Of a DNA stretch of 64,000 nt, positions 26,367-33,955 are shown one piece after another (within the stretch, counting starts at the first letter, position 1; every line of letters begins with the position of its first letter). The notes beneath the pieces are model-generated. The model worked only from the letters and a program-made list of their open reading frames with translations. It did not search any database and had not been told where the DNA came from. Source of the DNA: Marivita sp030148515 (GTDB taxonomy: Bacteria; Pseudomonadota; Alphaproteobacteria; Rhodobacterales; Rhodobacteraceae); contig NZ_CP180351.1 of the NCBI RefSeq assembly GCF_048006345.1, positions 2,418,001-2,482,000 on the forward strand, given 5' to 3'. The position numbers and the translations under genes are program-made.

Positions 26367-26543
26367 TGCGCCTGTTCTCTTTATGTCTACGGCCATGCCT
26401 TGGGTCTTCTGCCCAGTATGCTGACCGTCTGCCTGCGGGAAACATGCCTGAAATGTGACCTGTTTTCAAATCACCTTTTGTCAAGCGATGCGCCACTGTC
26501 ACGCCACCTTGACCAGACCCCAAAACCGCATCATATCCCGCGC

Positions 26544-28346
26544 ATGACAGAGCTTTCGCACATCCGCAATTTCTCAATTGTTGCCCATATCGACCACGGG
26601 AAATCCACCCTGGCCGACCGGCTGATCCAATCCACCAATACGGTGTCGGAACGGGACATGAAGGAACAGCTTCTTGACTCGATGGATATCGAGCGGGAAC
26701 GCGGCATCACGATCAAGGCCAACACGGTTCGGATCGAATACAAGGCCGAGGATGGCGAGGTCTATATCCTCAACCTGATCGACACGCCCGGCCACGTGGA
26801 CTTTGCCTACGAGGTCAGCCGCTCCATGCGCGCGGTCGAAGGATCGCTGCTGGTGGTCGACGCCACGCAGGGCGTGGAAGCGCAGACGCTGGCCAATGTT
26901 TACACCGCGATTGACGCCGATCATGAGATCGTGCCGGTGCTGAACAAGATCGACCTGCCCGCGTCGGAACCCGCGCGCGTGAAGGAACAGATCGAGGATG
27001 TGATCGGCATCGACGCCTCCGAGGCGTTGGAGATTTCCGCCAAGACCGGCGTGGGCATTCCTGCTGTTCTGGAAGCCATCGTCAAACGCCTGCCCCCGCC
27101 CCACGAAGGCGATGCGACCAAGCCGCTCAAGGCGATGCTGGTGGACAGCAAATACGACCCCTATCTCGGCGTTGTGGTCATCGTGCGGGTCATCGACGGG
27201 GTCCTGAAAAAGGGCCAGAGCATCCGGATGATGAAAACCGGCGGCACTTATGATATCGACCGGATCGGCGTCTACCGCCCCGCGATGCAGGAGGTCAAAG
27301 AGCTTGGCCCCGGCGAGATCGGCTACATCACCGCACAGATCAAACAGGTCAGCGACACCCGTGTGGGCGACACGATCACCACCGAGAAAAAGGGGTGCGA
27401 GACCCCCCTGCCGGGCTTCAAACCGTCGATCCCGGTGGTCTTCTGTGGCCTGTTCCCGGTGGACGCCAACGATTTCGAAGACATGCGCGACGCGATGGAG
27501 AAGCTGGCGCTGAACGACGCGTCCTTCACCTTCGAAATGGAAACCTCGGCCGCACTTGGCTTTGGCTTCCGCTGTGGGTTCCTTGGTCTGCTGCACCTCG
27601 AAGTGGTGCGCGACCGTCTGGAGCGTGAGTACGACATCGACCTGATCACCACGGCCCCGTCGGTGATCTATCACGTCTACACCAAGGACGGCGGGATGCA
27701 GGAGTTGCACAACCCCGCCGACATGCCCGACCCGTCCACAATCGACCATATCGAAGAGCCGCGCATCAAGGCGTCGATCCTTGTGCCGGATGAGTATCTG
27801 GGCGATGTTCTCAAGCTCTGCCAGGACCGTCGCGGCCTGCAGCTTGACCTCACCTATGTCGGCAGCCGTGCGATGGTGGTCTATGACCTGCCGCTGAACG
27901 AGGTGGTATTCGACTTCTACGACCGCCTGAAATCAGTGACCAAGGGCTATGCCAGCTTTGACTACCAGTTGATCGGCTACCGCGAGGACAACCTCGTGAA
28001 GATGCAGATCCTCGTGAATGACGAACCTGTGGATGCCTTGTCGATGATGGTGCACCGCGACCGCGCTGAAACGCGGGGCCGCGCCATGTGCGAAAAGCTC
28101 AAGGACCTGATCCCGCGCCACATGTTCAAGATCCCGATCCAGGCCGCCATCGGCGGCAAGGTGATCGCCCGCGAAACCCTGTCTGCCCTGCGCAAGGACG
28201 TGACCGCCAAGTGTTATGGCGGCGACGCGACCCGGAAGAAGAAGCTTCTGGAAAAGCAGAAGGCGGGCAAGAAGAAGATGCGCCAGTTCGGCAAGGTCGA
28301 GATCCCGCAGGAAGCGTTCATCTCGGCGTTGAAGATGGATGGGTGA
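26544..28346 (+). CDS. lepA: Elongation factor 4
   Basis: A 600-residue translational GTPase with normal EF4 length. G1 is AHIDHGKSTLADRL (about 12-25), G3 DTPGHVDF, G4 NKID and the EF4-specific C-terminal domain ends with KKKLLEKQKAGKKKMRQ. It back-translocates or remodels stalled ribosomes under stress. The ATG at 26544 is the standard N-terminus (MTELSHIRNFSIVAHID); the long open frame upstream is not coding. Confidence 0.96.
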   Translation: MTELSHIRNFSIVAHIDHGKSTLADRLIQSTNTVSERDMKEQLLDSMDIERERGITIKANTVRIEYKAEDGEVYILNLIDTPGHVDFAYEVSRSMRAVEGSLLVVDATQGVEAQTLANVYTAIDADHEIVPVLNKIDLPASEPARVKEQIEDVIGIDASEALEISAKTGVGIPAVLEAIVKRLPPPHEGDATKPLKAMLVDSKYDPYLGVVVIVRVIDGVLKKGQSIRMMKTGGTYDIDRIGVYRPAMQEVKELGPGEIGYITAQIKQVSDTRVGDTITTEKKGCETPLPGFKPSIPVVFCGLFPVDANDFEDMRDAMEKLALNDASFTFEMETSAALGFGFRCGFLGLLHLEVVRDRLEREYDIDLITTAPSVIYHVYTKDGGMQELHNPADMPDPSTIDHIEEPRIKASILVPDEYLGDVLKLCQDRRGLQLDLTYVGSRAMVVYDLPLNEVVFDFYDRLKSVTKGYASFDYQLIGYREDNLVKMQILVNDEPVDALSMMVHRDRAETRGRAMCEKLKDLIPRHMFKIPIQAAIGGKVIARETLSALRKDVTAKCYGGDATRKKKLLEKQKAGKKKMRQFGKVEIPQEAFISALKMDG

Positions 28347-28439
28347 GAAGACAAGCTTACAAATCTGCTATTCTCGCTCAAATACCTTTAGAGACGTCCA
28401 TCGTCCCATTTAGGGCGTCAATACGCGTGAAGCCTTTAT

Positions 28440-29111
28440 CTACTCAGTCGCATTCTTGTGGCGAGCGGTAAGCTGTCTCGCCAACATACCAGCGAGTAGT
28501 CTTTCCATGGCGGGGACAACCTCCGCGTTTAGTGTGCGCCCATTATTCTCATAATTTTTGTCCCCATCTTCCAGCGCCTCATAGTAAGGGGTTCGGTTCT
28601 CAACAATTTGTTCAGGTATGGAGTAGCCACCTGGTAGAAGAATCTGTTCTTTTGCACACAGCACCAAATATGATGCTGCTCTGGACGTTCGGCCATTGCC
28701 TTCCGTAAACGGATGTATCCAATTCAAGCGCCACATCACAATTGAGGCTAAGTGGATTGCTGAACATCGGTTCCATTGACCGTTCACGTAATCACAAAGA
28801 TCTTCAACCAACTCGGCTACAAGATGGCCATCCGGTGGAACGTGTTTGCTTTTGTTGATTTTCACTCCCCCAGGACGCCAGCTGCCTGCGTAAGCATCCA
28901 ACCCCTCGATCGCGCATCTGTTTAAATCGAGGAGGGTTGAAGGCCTTAGTTTGAAAAGACCTCCTCGATCTATGCTCTGAATAATCAGGTCCTTGACACG
29001 ATCAGCCTGCCGCAAGGCGTTTGCTGCTTCTTTCTCCGCTTTCGCGACAGGATCACTGATCAAAGAAGCAGATTTAGCTTCGCTGTGTCGAACTCTCAGC
29101 TCATCATTCAT
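28440..29111 (-). CDS. Fic-domain protein (probable AMP-transferase toxin)
   Basis: A 223-residue Fic/DOC-fold protein. The core motif HPFTEGNGRTSR (about residues 142-153) matches HxFx[D/E]GNGRxxR with catalytic His and both Arg residues, so it should be active. The preceding YAGSWRPGGVKI and HLVAELVEDL segments are the usual flap and helix. Such enzymes transfer AMP from ATP to target Tyr/Ser/Thr residues. The gene overlaps the small upstream gene by eight bases, as in toxin-antitoxin pairs. G+C is visibly lower than in neighbours (roughly 45-50% by eye), a sign of acquisition. Confidence 0.9.
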   Translation of the reverse strand: MNDELRVRHSEAKSASLISDPVAKAEKEAANALRQADRVKDLIIQSIDRGGLFKLRPSTLLDLNRCAIEGLDAYAGSWRPGGVKINKSKHVPPDGHLVAELVEDLCDYVNGQWNRCSAIHLASIVMWRLNWIHPFTEGNGRTSRAASYLVLCAKEQILLPGGYSIPEQIVENRTPYYEALEDGDKNYENNGRTLNAEVVPAMERLLAGMLARQLTARHKNATE

Positions 29112-29289
29112 TAGTTGCAAGTTTCCTTGCTTCGTTTTCAACCATTTCTTTTGTGATCATTGGGTTCTCAAAAGCTGAGTTGCCATAAGCAAAGCTCATA
29201 CGCTGCTCTGAAATCTCAACGTCAGTCATACTCACCTTGCGCGCTTCTTCAATGAGGTACGCCAGTTCCTGCTGCTGCTCATGTGTCAT
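29104..29289 (-). CDS. VbhA-like antitoxin of the Fic protein
   Basis: A 61-residue helical protein upstream of and overlapping the fic gene. The segment RMSFAYGNSAFENPMITKEM resembles the inhibitory helix of class I Fic antitoxins, where a Glu from an [S/T]xxxE[G/N] motif blocks ATP binding. Here the Glu is in FEN; the residue four before it is Asn, with Ser one later, so the motif is shifted or degenerate. The ATG at 29289 follows GGGAG. Family assignment is by this helix plus operon position. Confidence 0.75.
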   Translation of the reverse strand: MTHEQQQELAYLIEEARKVSMTDVEISEQRMSFAYGNSAFENPMITKEMVENEARKLATNE

Positions 29290-29653
29290 TCTTTTATCTC
29301 CCGTTTCTGCACTCTAACACGACAGAACTCGTACCAAACCGTAAAAAACACTGACCAGAAAAAGTTACGAAACAGTGCCAATTTCCCAACGATCGAACAA
29401 ACGCCTAACGCTTCTAGCAGACAGATCCAACCGTATTCATACTCCTGCCTTGAAGCGGCACGTCTTCGCTCTCCCCAAGACAGCGCAGAAGAGCTTTGCA
29501 ATTGAATTTCCTCACAAAACCAAGCCGGTAGCATGGTGAAGTGAAAGTCTAACCTAGCCAGCATTGCGGCTGTATCGAAACTACTAATATGACAAGGTCT
29601 GACGTTTTCAACAAGCGAGTGAAACGTGAAAAATCGGATCGAGGAGGCGTGGC
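29290..29653. other. A+T-richer gap, no convincing gene
   Basis: The 364 bases between the antitoxin and the DUF2442 gene are poorer in G+C than the surroundings and show no clear RNA gene or terminator. A minus-strand open frame (29286-29564, up to 92 residues, with a hydrophobic central stretch) ends in an ATGA overlap with the antitoxin start but has no ribosome site, so it is not called. Confidence 0.4.
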
Positions 29654-29890
29654 ATGATCATTTCGGCAACTGATGTCCGCTTTGATGCGGATAAGATGTG
29701 GGTCACACTTGAAGACGGGCGCGTAATTGGCGTGCCGATGTCATGGTTTCCCCGGCTGATGGCAGCAACGGAAGAAGAGCGCGCTGATGTGCAGTTCTCC
29801 GCCTTCGGATTGCACTGGTCCGCAATAGACGAAGACATCTCCGTTCCGGGCCTTCTTGAAGGCCGCGGCGCGAACGAGAACGCCGCGTAG
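29654..29890 (+). CDS. DUF2442 domain protein
   Basis: A 78-residue protein of the DUF2442 family: FDADKMWVTLEDGRVIGVPMSWFPRL, then LHWSAIDEDISVPGLL, spanning most of the length. Members often travel with DUF4160 genes in mobile or toxin-antitoxin-like settings; no DUF4160 frame is found here. GAGGAGG before the ATG is a strong ribosome site. The stop codon is part of a REP-like palindrome. Function unknown. Confidence 0.85.
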   Translation: MIISATDVRFDADKMWVTLEDGRVIGVPMSWFPRLMAATEEERADVQFSAFGLHWSAIDEDISVPGLLEGRGANENAA

Positions 29891-30073
29891 GGTGCGTGAT
29901 CTCACGCACCATTCCACCGCAACCGATACATTGGTGCGTGTAAACACGCACCCTACGCCCCGCCCGAGGAATGGCGCGAAGCGCCCTCGGGCAGCGGCAG
30001 GCCGCGGCCATCCCCTGCCGGTTGCCTACGTGCCTTGGCGCGAAAGGTGCGTGCGAGCACGCACCCTACCGCG
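29888..30073. repeat. REP-like cluster, family A, copies 2-4
   Basis: Three copies of GGTGCGTG-N4-CACGCACC: 29891-29910 (loop ATCT, tail GCGTAG on the left), 29933-29952 (loop TAAA, tail CTACGC on the right) and 30046-30065 (loop CGAG, tail CTACCGCG on the right). The first two form an inverted doublet with tails outward. Between copies 3 and 4 lies another imperfect hairpin with GCCCGAGG...CCTCGGGC arms (29957-29991). Confidence 0.88.
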
Positions 30074-30136
30074 CAAAAAACACATGCAAAACTTTGCACC
30101 CGTGCTACGCTCCTCCGACATAAGGGAGGAACCACT

Positions 30137-30571
30137 ATGAAACATCTGATCACCGCCGCCGCGCTGTCGCTGGCGCTGGCCTCGGGAGCGCTTGCCGAAG
30201 GGCTGACGCATCACGTGGCGATCCATGTCAACGAAAACGATCCTCAGGTCATGAATATCGCGCTTAACAACGCGCAGAACGTCGCGAATTACTATGCGTC
30301 GAAAGGCGATGAGGTGGTGATCGAGATGGTGGCCTATGGGCCCGGTCTCAACATGTTCATCCCCGGCAAGAGCCCGGTCGAGGATCGCATCTCCGCCATG
30401 TCGCTTGAGCTTGAGAACCTGAGCTTTTCGGCCTGTGGCAACACCTTGGCCGCCATGCAGAAGAAGGCCGGGCATGACATCGTGCTGATGTCCGAAGCCA
30501 CGGTCACCCCGTCGGGCGTGGTGCGCCTGATCGAATTGCAGGAACAGGGCTACGCCTACGTGAAGCCTTAA
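30137..30571 (+). CDS. Exported DsrE-like protein
   Basis: A 144-residue protein with a signal peptide (MKHLITAAALSLALASGALA, cleavage before EG). The mature domain (HHVAIHVNENDPQVMNIALN..., GDEVVIEMVAYGPGLNMF..., FSACGNTLAAM) has the DsrE/DsrF-type alpha/beta fold with one conserved-position Cys. Periplasmic members of this family are linked to sulfur or redox chemistry, but no partner is nearby. GGGAGGAACCACT before the ATG is a strong ribosome site. Confidence 0.8.
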   Translation: MKHLITAAALSLALASGALAEGLTHHVAIHVNENDPQVMNIALNNAQNVANYYASKGDEVVIEMVAYGPGLNMFIPGKSPVEDRISAMSLELENLSFSACGNTLAAMQKKAGHDIVLMSEATVTPSGVVRLIELQEQGYAYVKP

Positions 30572-30686
30572 CGCCCGGCTCGGTGCGGGCATCGTTTCGC
30601 CGATCCCCGCATCGTCGCCAAAGCCCCTCTGCACAGCGCCTGCAAGAGCGTGTAGACTGCCGGAAAAACTCCGAGCAGGTTAAAAA

Positions 30687-31352
30687 ATGCGCCCGATTCT
30701 CGTTGCTGCCTTTCTGGCGGCCCCAATGTCTGTCCAAGCCGACCTCTGCGATTTCCGCCCAAGCCTCCTTGCAAGCAAGGCCGGTCAGGCTGCCAAAGCC
30801 ACGGCCGGTGCAGTCGCGTCTGTTGCCACCGAAGGCGTCAGGGCGGTCGGCGTTTACACGCTCGAAAACCCAGTCTCTGGCATCAGCATGATCAGCACAG
30901 GTGTCAGCAGCGCCGCCGCCGCTGGCAGCAGTGTGGCCGCCGGAGCGGGTGGCGCGTTGACCACCGCGAGCGCGCTTGCCACTGCGCCTGTCACCATCGC
31001 AGTCGCCGGGCTGACCGCCGTCGCCTTGGGCAGCTACGAAGGCGTCTGCTACTTCCGTCAGGAACGGATCACCGATTACGACGAGATCCTGTATATCGTG
31101 TCGAACCTGTCAGCCAATTCGGACCCCACGATGTTTCGGCTGATCCCGGAGGGCACCGACTACGTGACACTCAAGGGTCGCAACGCCATTGCCGGGGACG
31201 ACAAGGTGCGCATCGCTGCGACAGGGGTTGGACCGTTCATCTTTGATGTGAAGAACCTCTACATCACTGACGGCGTACTGATGCACCGCGACGCCGGGCG
31301 AAACACGGTGATCGGCAACGTGGCGCTGCAGGTGGTCGGGGTTCAGAAGTGA
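30687..31352 (+). CDS. Exported Ala/Gly-rich protein with a hydrophobic hairpin
   Basis: A 221-residue protein with a signal peptide (MRPILVAAFLAAPMSVQA, cleavage before DL). A long Ala/Gly/Ser/Val-rich stretch (about 34-110) follows, ending in a strongly hydrophobic segment TAPVTIAVAGLTAVALG, like the helical hairpins of pore-forming or glycine-zipper proteins. The C-terminal third is a strand-rich soluble domain. Not recognised. It is convergent with the coupled pair at 31365-32359, 12 bases away. Confidence 0.72.
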   Translation: MRPILVAAFLAAPMSVQADLCDFRPSLLASKAGQAAKATAGAVASVATEGVRAVGVYTLENPVSGISMISTGVSSAAAAGSSVAAGAGGALTTASALATAPVTIAVAGLTAVALGSYEGVCYFRQERITDYDEILYIVSNLSANSDPTMFRLIPEGTDYVTLKGRNAIAGDDKVRIAATGVGPFIFDVKNLYITDGVLMHRDAGRNTVIGNVALQVVGVQK

Positions 31353-31364
31353 CAGTGCCGCCGG

Positions 31365-31901
31365 TTATTGCGCCGAAGCGAGTGTTTCGAGGCATGCTTC
31401 GGCGACCGGCTTTGGCAGGACATTGCTGATCCGCGCGGACTCATTCTCCAGAAACGGGGCGCGGCCTTCTTCTGCGCGGTCCTCGGACCCGAAATACGCC
31501 GACAGATGATGACAGGCTGACGCGGCAAGCCAAGGTGCGTCAGACAAGGCCGCCAGAAACGCCTCTGGCTGCAGACGATAGAGCGGCAGCATATCAGCGG
31601 CATAGGATTGCATCAGTCCCGCATCTGCGGTGCGCCACGTCACGTCTCCCAGAAGAATCCACAGTCCCAAGGCCCCCGGAACACCTGTTTTCGCCTGATC
31701 CAAACTGCGTCCGTAAAGATCGGCCAGCCCGTGCATGGCGGCCAATGGTGTGTCATGCCGGGACGGAACCCGCCCCAGCATGAGTTCGATCATCTCGACC
31801 GCATCTGCTGGATCGGGCTGCAGCGGCGCCTCTTGTGCCGACGTGGGCGACATCAAAAGACCAAGGGCAAGCACCCCTGGGATGATGCGCTTTGACGTCA
31901 T
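31365..31901 (-). CDS. Exported helical protein coupled to the L,D-transpeptidase-like gene
   Basis: A 178-residue protein with a signal peptide (MTSKRIIPGVLALGLLMSPTSA, cleavage before QE). The mature part is predicted mostly helical, with two Cys (ASACHHL, EACLETL). Its ATG overlaps the stop of the upstream gene by four bases (ATGA), so both are translated together. No family recognised. A periplasmic partner or immunity-type role for the upstream putative peptidoglycan enzyme is an inference from this order only. Confidence 0.72.
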   Translation of the reverse strand: MTSKRIIPGVLALGLLMSPTSAQEAPLQPDPADAVEMIELMLGRVPSRHDTPLAAMHGLADLYGRSLDQAKTGVPGALGLWILLGDVTWRTADAGLMQSYAADMLPLYRLQPEAFLAALSDAPWLAASACHHLSAYFGSEDRAEEGRAPFLENESARISNVLPKPVAEACLETLASAQ

Positions 31902-32359
31902 TCGAACGCGGGCATCCCACCCCAGAACGAGTGCATGTGGCGCGTGCAATCCCAATCCAGCGGGCGTCCACGCTCGACCGTCTCGTCCTTGATCGTGACG
32001 GTGATGTTGCCGGTTTCCTTGGGCGTGATCTCGGACCACATCTGGTAGACCTTGGCCCCCGGCAAGACGATACAGCCGTCTGACCAAGACGCGTTGGTTC
32101 CCTTGTGAATGAAGAACCCGTTGGCCGTACTGCCATCGCCATTATAGGGCACCTTGAGGCCAAGCCAGATCGCCTCACGTTTGCCGCCATCGGTTCCGTC
32201 AGTCTTGTTCGCCATGCGTGTCGCGTAGCCGGTGTATGACCCGGCGTCGATCACGACTTTCTCGTCCCACCAGCAGGTTTCGGAGATATTCACCGATCCG
32301 CTTTTGAAAGTAAGGGTGCCTGTGCCGTTCTTGCGCACGACATTGATCGTGTAGCTCAT
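31898..32359 (-). CDS. L,D-transpeptidase-like / DUF2778- or DUF5675-like protein
   Basis: A 153-residue protein without a signal peptide. The segment ANGFFIHKGTNASWSDGCIV (about 79-98) contains the His...Ser-x-Gly-Cys pattern of the YkuD-like L,D-transpeptidase fold shared by DUF2778 (Tlde1) effectors and DUF5675 proteins, giving a putative catalytic Cys and His. The first 70 residues are strand-rich. Lack of a signal peptide is odd for an envelope enzyme but expected for a secreted effector or lysis protein. No secretion-system gene is in the window. Confidence 0.7.
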   Translation of the reverse strand: MSYTINVVRKNGTGTLTFKSGSVNISETCWWDEKVVIDAGSYTGYATRMANKTDGTDGGKREAIWLGLKVPYNGDGSTANGFFIHKGTNASWSDGCIVLPGAKVYQMWSEITPKETGNITVTIKDETVERGRPLDWDCTRHMHSFWGGMPAFE

Positions 32360-32534
32360 TGGAAAACTCCGTCATAAAAATACTCTTCTCAATACGGAAA
32401 AGCTTACGCTCATGGCAGAGAGTTGGGCAACAGATTTGTCAGCAAGACGATGACGAACCCAGATTGCGTTTGACCGATATCAACGCACCGTCATGCGCCG
32501 TCTGTCAGACTCAGGGTATCAAGGGAGACCCGAT

Positions 32535-32846
32535 ATGGACCTGACTGCACAGAAAACCCTGCTTCTTGAACGTCGCGCCGAACTGTCCGGTGCGCTGCTT
32601 GAGATCGAAGACAAGCTCGACGACCCGATGCCCAGTGATTGGGAAGACCGCGCCTCGGAACGGCAGGGCGACGAGGTTCTAGAAGCGCTTGGCAATGCGG
32701 ATTTGGAGGAGCTTCGCCGAATTGATGCGGCGCTTGCCCGGATCGAAGACGGCACCTATGGGATTTGCGCAAAATGCGGCGACCCGATTTCCGACGAACG
32801 GTTGACGGTGGTACCGACAGCCGCGCTTTGCCGAGAATGTGCATAG
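32535..32846 (+). CDS. TraR/DksA-type C4 zinc-finger protein
   Basis: A 103-residue DksA-like protein: N-terminal coiled coil (about 1-75) followed by a four-Cys zinc finger (CAKCGDPI...LCREC, about 78-102). Small relatives bind the RNA polymerase secondary channel and modulate transcription with or without ppGpp. The coiled-coil tip has DDPMPSDWEDRASERQGDEV, lacking the DxxDxA tip of true DksA, so a related but distinct role is likely. The ATG follows GGGAGACC; it is divergent from the L,D-transpeptidase-like gene. Confidence 0.87.
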   Translation: MDLTAQKTLLLERRAELSGALLEIEDKLDDPMPSDWEDRASERQGDEVLEALGNADLEELRRIDAALARIEDGTYGICAKCGDPISDERLTVVPTAALCRECA

Positions 32847-33062
32847 GGCACGGCACACAGACCGCTTCAGCATTGGGGCGGCGCGAAGCAAAACACTCGG
32901 TTCGCCGCATCGCGGCCGACCCGCCGCAGCATCTCAGGTCGCGTCAAACTTCCATGTCAATTCATAAGAACGGGGGGGCCGGATTTCTTTTTGTTTCTTA
33001 CCAGCACGTTAACACTTTTTTCTCGATGAACGTGATCCGGTTCCTGCATACAGCCGTACACA

Positions 33063-33088
33063 AAAGTGTCAGAAAATTTTTACACTTT
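33063..33088. promoter_or_regulatory. Operator-like palindrome before the DUF6455 gene
   Basis: AAAGTGT (33063-33069) and ACACTTT (33082-33088) form an inverted repeat with an A/T-rich 12-base centre, ending twelve bases before the GTG start. A third ACACTTT lies at 33012-33018. The position over the probable promoter/leader suggests repression by a dimeric regulator; the regulator is unknown. Confidence 0.5.
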
Positions 33089-33099
33089 AGGAGGGGGAT

Positions 33100-33405
33100 G
33101 TGTCAGAATTTCTAGACTCTATGCGGCGGGATTTTGATGCCCGCATGAGCGCCCATGAAGGGATGTTGGCGCATCTCGGTTTGAACCTGAGCGACGAGGA
33201 CGCGCCACTGGTAATTTCGGAACTGAAGGCAACATTCGGCGCTTGCGGCGCCTGCCATTGCCCAAAGACCTGTCTTGAATGGCAAGGCGGATCTGATGAC
33301 GGCCCTCCCCCTTGGTGCCACAAACGCGGGACATTCCTGAAACTGCGTGCAGCCTGCGCTGCACTGCTCGCTGAGAAAATGAGTTTTCACAACCGACCAC
33401 TATGA
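33100..33405 (+). CDS. DUF6455 small cysteine-containing protein
   Basis: A 101-residue protein typical of small roseobacter DUF6455 proteins. Four Cys are grouped in ACGACHCPKTCLEW and PPWCHKRG, suggesting metal or disulfide binding. The GTG start at 33100 is chosen because TAGGAGGGGG sits directly upstream; the overlapping ATG at 33098 hits a stop after five codons. The gene stands alone behind an operator-like palindrome. Function unknown. Confidence 0.8.
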   Translation: MSEFLDSMRRDFDARMSAHEGMLAHLGLNLSDEDAPLVISELKATFGACGACHCPKTCLEWQGGSDDGPPPWCHKRGTFLKLRAACAALLAEKMSFHNRPL

Positions 33406-33448
33406 TGAAATTATTTTCTTAGGGTGAATGTTCCTACTAGGCAAAACA

Positions 33449-33467
33449 AATCTCATATGCTGAGATT
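33449..33467. promoter_or_regulatory. Palindrome AATCTCA-TATGC-TGAGATT
   Basis: A perfect 7-bp inverted repeat with a 5-base spacer, 31 bases upstream of the first tandem 60-residue gene. It may be an operator; no regulator is identified. Confidence 0.4.
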
Positions 33468-33498
33468 AGCGGTGATTCCTATGGAACTGGAGGCCTGT

Positions 33499-33681
33499 AT
33501 GTTGAGACTTGCCAGTATCTTGTATCCGTTGATTACCATCGCCCTGTCCGGAAACTTAATCATTCTGTTTGTCGCGATCGGACTTGGCTCTACTTTTTAT
33601 CTGACCTTGGCGGTATTCGCTGGTGCGCTCCTGTCGCTGCCGCTCGCATGGCTTTTAGCCCGCGACCTTTCAACCAAATAG
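33499..33681 (+). CDS. 60-residue two-helix membrane protein, tandem copy 1
   Basis: A 60-residue protein (MLRLASILYPLITIALSG...) made of two membrane helices (about 8-29 and 31-53) with a C-terminal ARDLSTK tail. The ATG at 33499 is chosen by alignment with the second copy, which also has exactly 60 residues and starts MFRLASILYSLI. CTGGAGG lies upstream. Such small proteins have at times been annotated as CTP-synthetase-like without reason. Function unknown. Confidence 0.7.
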   Translation: MLRLASILYPLITIALSGNLIILFVAIGLGSTFYLTLAVFAGALLSLPLAWLLARDLSTK

Positions 33682-33701
33682 CCCGGAACGATAACTATGA
33701 C

Positions 33702-33715
33702 TTGATCGCGATCAA
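33702..33715. promoter_or_regulatory. fnrL box: FNR/FnrL-type box
   Basis: TTGATCGCGATCAA matches the FNR/FnrL consensus TTGAT-N4-ATCAA perfectly. It lies 57 bases before the start codon of the second 60-residue membrane protein, suggesting induction at low oxygen. A second box with similar placement lies at 39055. Confidence 0.78.
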
Positions 33716-33772
33716 GGACAAAGAATTCTAAAAGTGGCATGTGTTGGCAAGACGCATATTATGGAGGGTCTT

Positions 33773-33955
33773 ATGTTCCGCCTTGCCAGTATTCTCTATT
33801 CGCTCATTGCAACCACGTTAGCCGGAACCGCCGTGATTGCGGTTCTTACCATCGGATACGACACCCTTGTGCCGATCCTGATCGCAGCTGTCATTGGCGC
33901 GGCGGCGGCTTTGCCGATCAGCTATCTGGTCGCGCGAGAGCTTTACAACTCCTGA
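33773..33955 (+). CDS. 60-residue two-helix membrane protein, tandem copy 2
   Basis: A 60-residue protein (MFRLASILYSLIATTLAG...) with two membrane helices and the tail ARELYNS, paralogous to the gene at 33499: same length, same RLASILY start and same L-x-AR[DE]L end. Preceded by TGGAGGG and a perfect FNR-type box. Its last codons overlap the convergent phosphatase gene by 13 bases. The FNR box points to a role in microaerobic or anaerobic conditions, possibly with a membrane complex (inference). Confidence 0.75.
   Translation: MFRLASILYSLIATTLAGTAVIAVLTIGYDTLVPILIAAVIGAAAALPISYLVARELYNS

Noticed and set aside
29281..29505. A 74-codon plus-strand frame upstream of the Fic antitoxin
   Set aside because: No ribosome site, odd composition and no downstream partner; it probably arises from low stop-codon chance in this gap.
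29957..29991. GCCCGAGG hairpin as an rRNA/tRNA or riboswitch remnant
   Set aside because: It is a simple imperfect hairpin inside a REP cluster with no cloverleaf or conserved riboswitch core.
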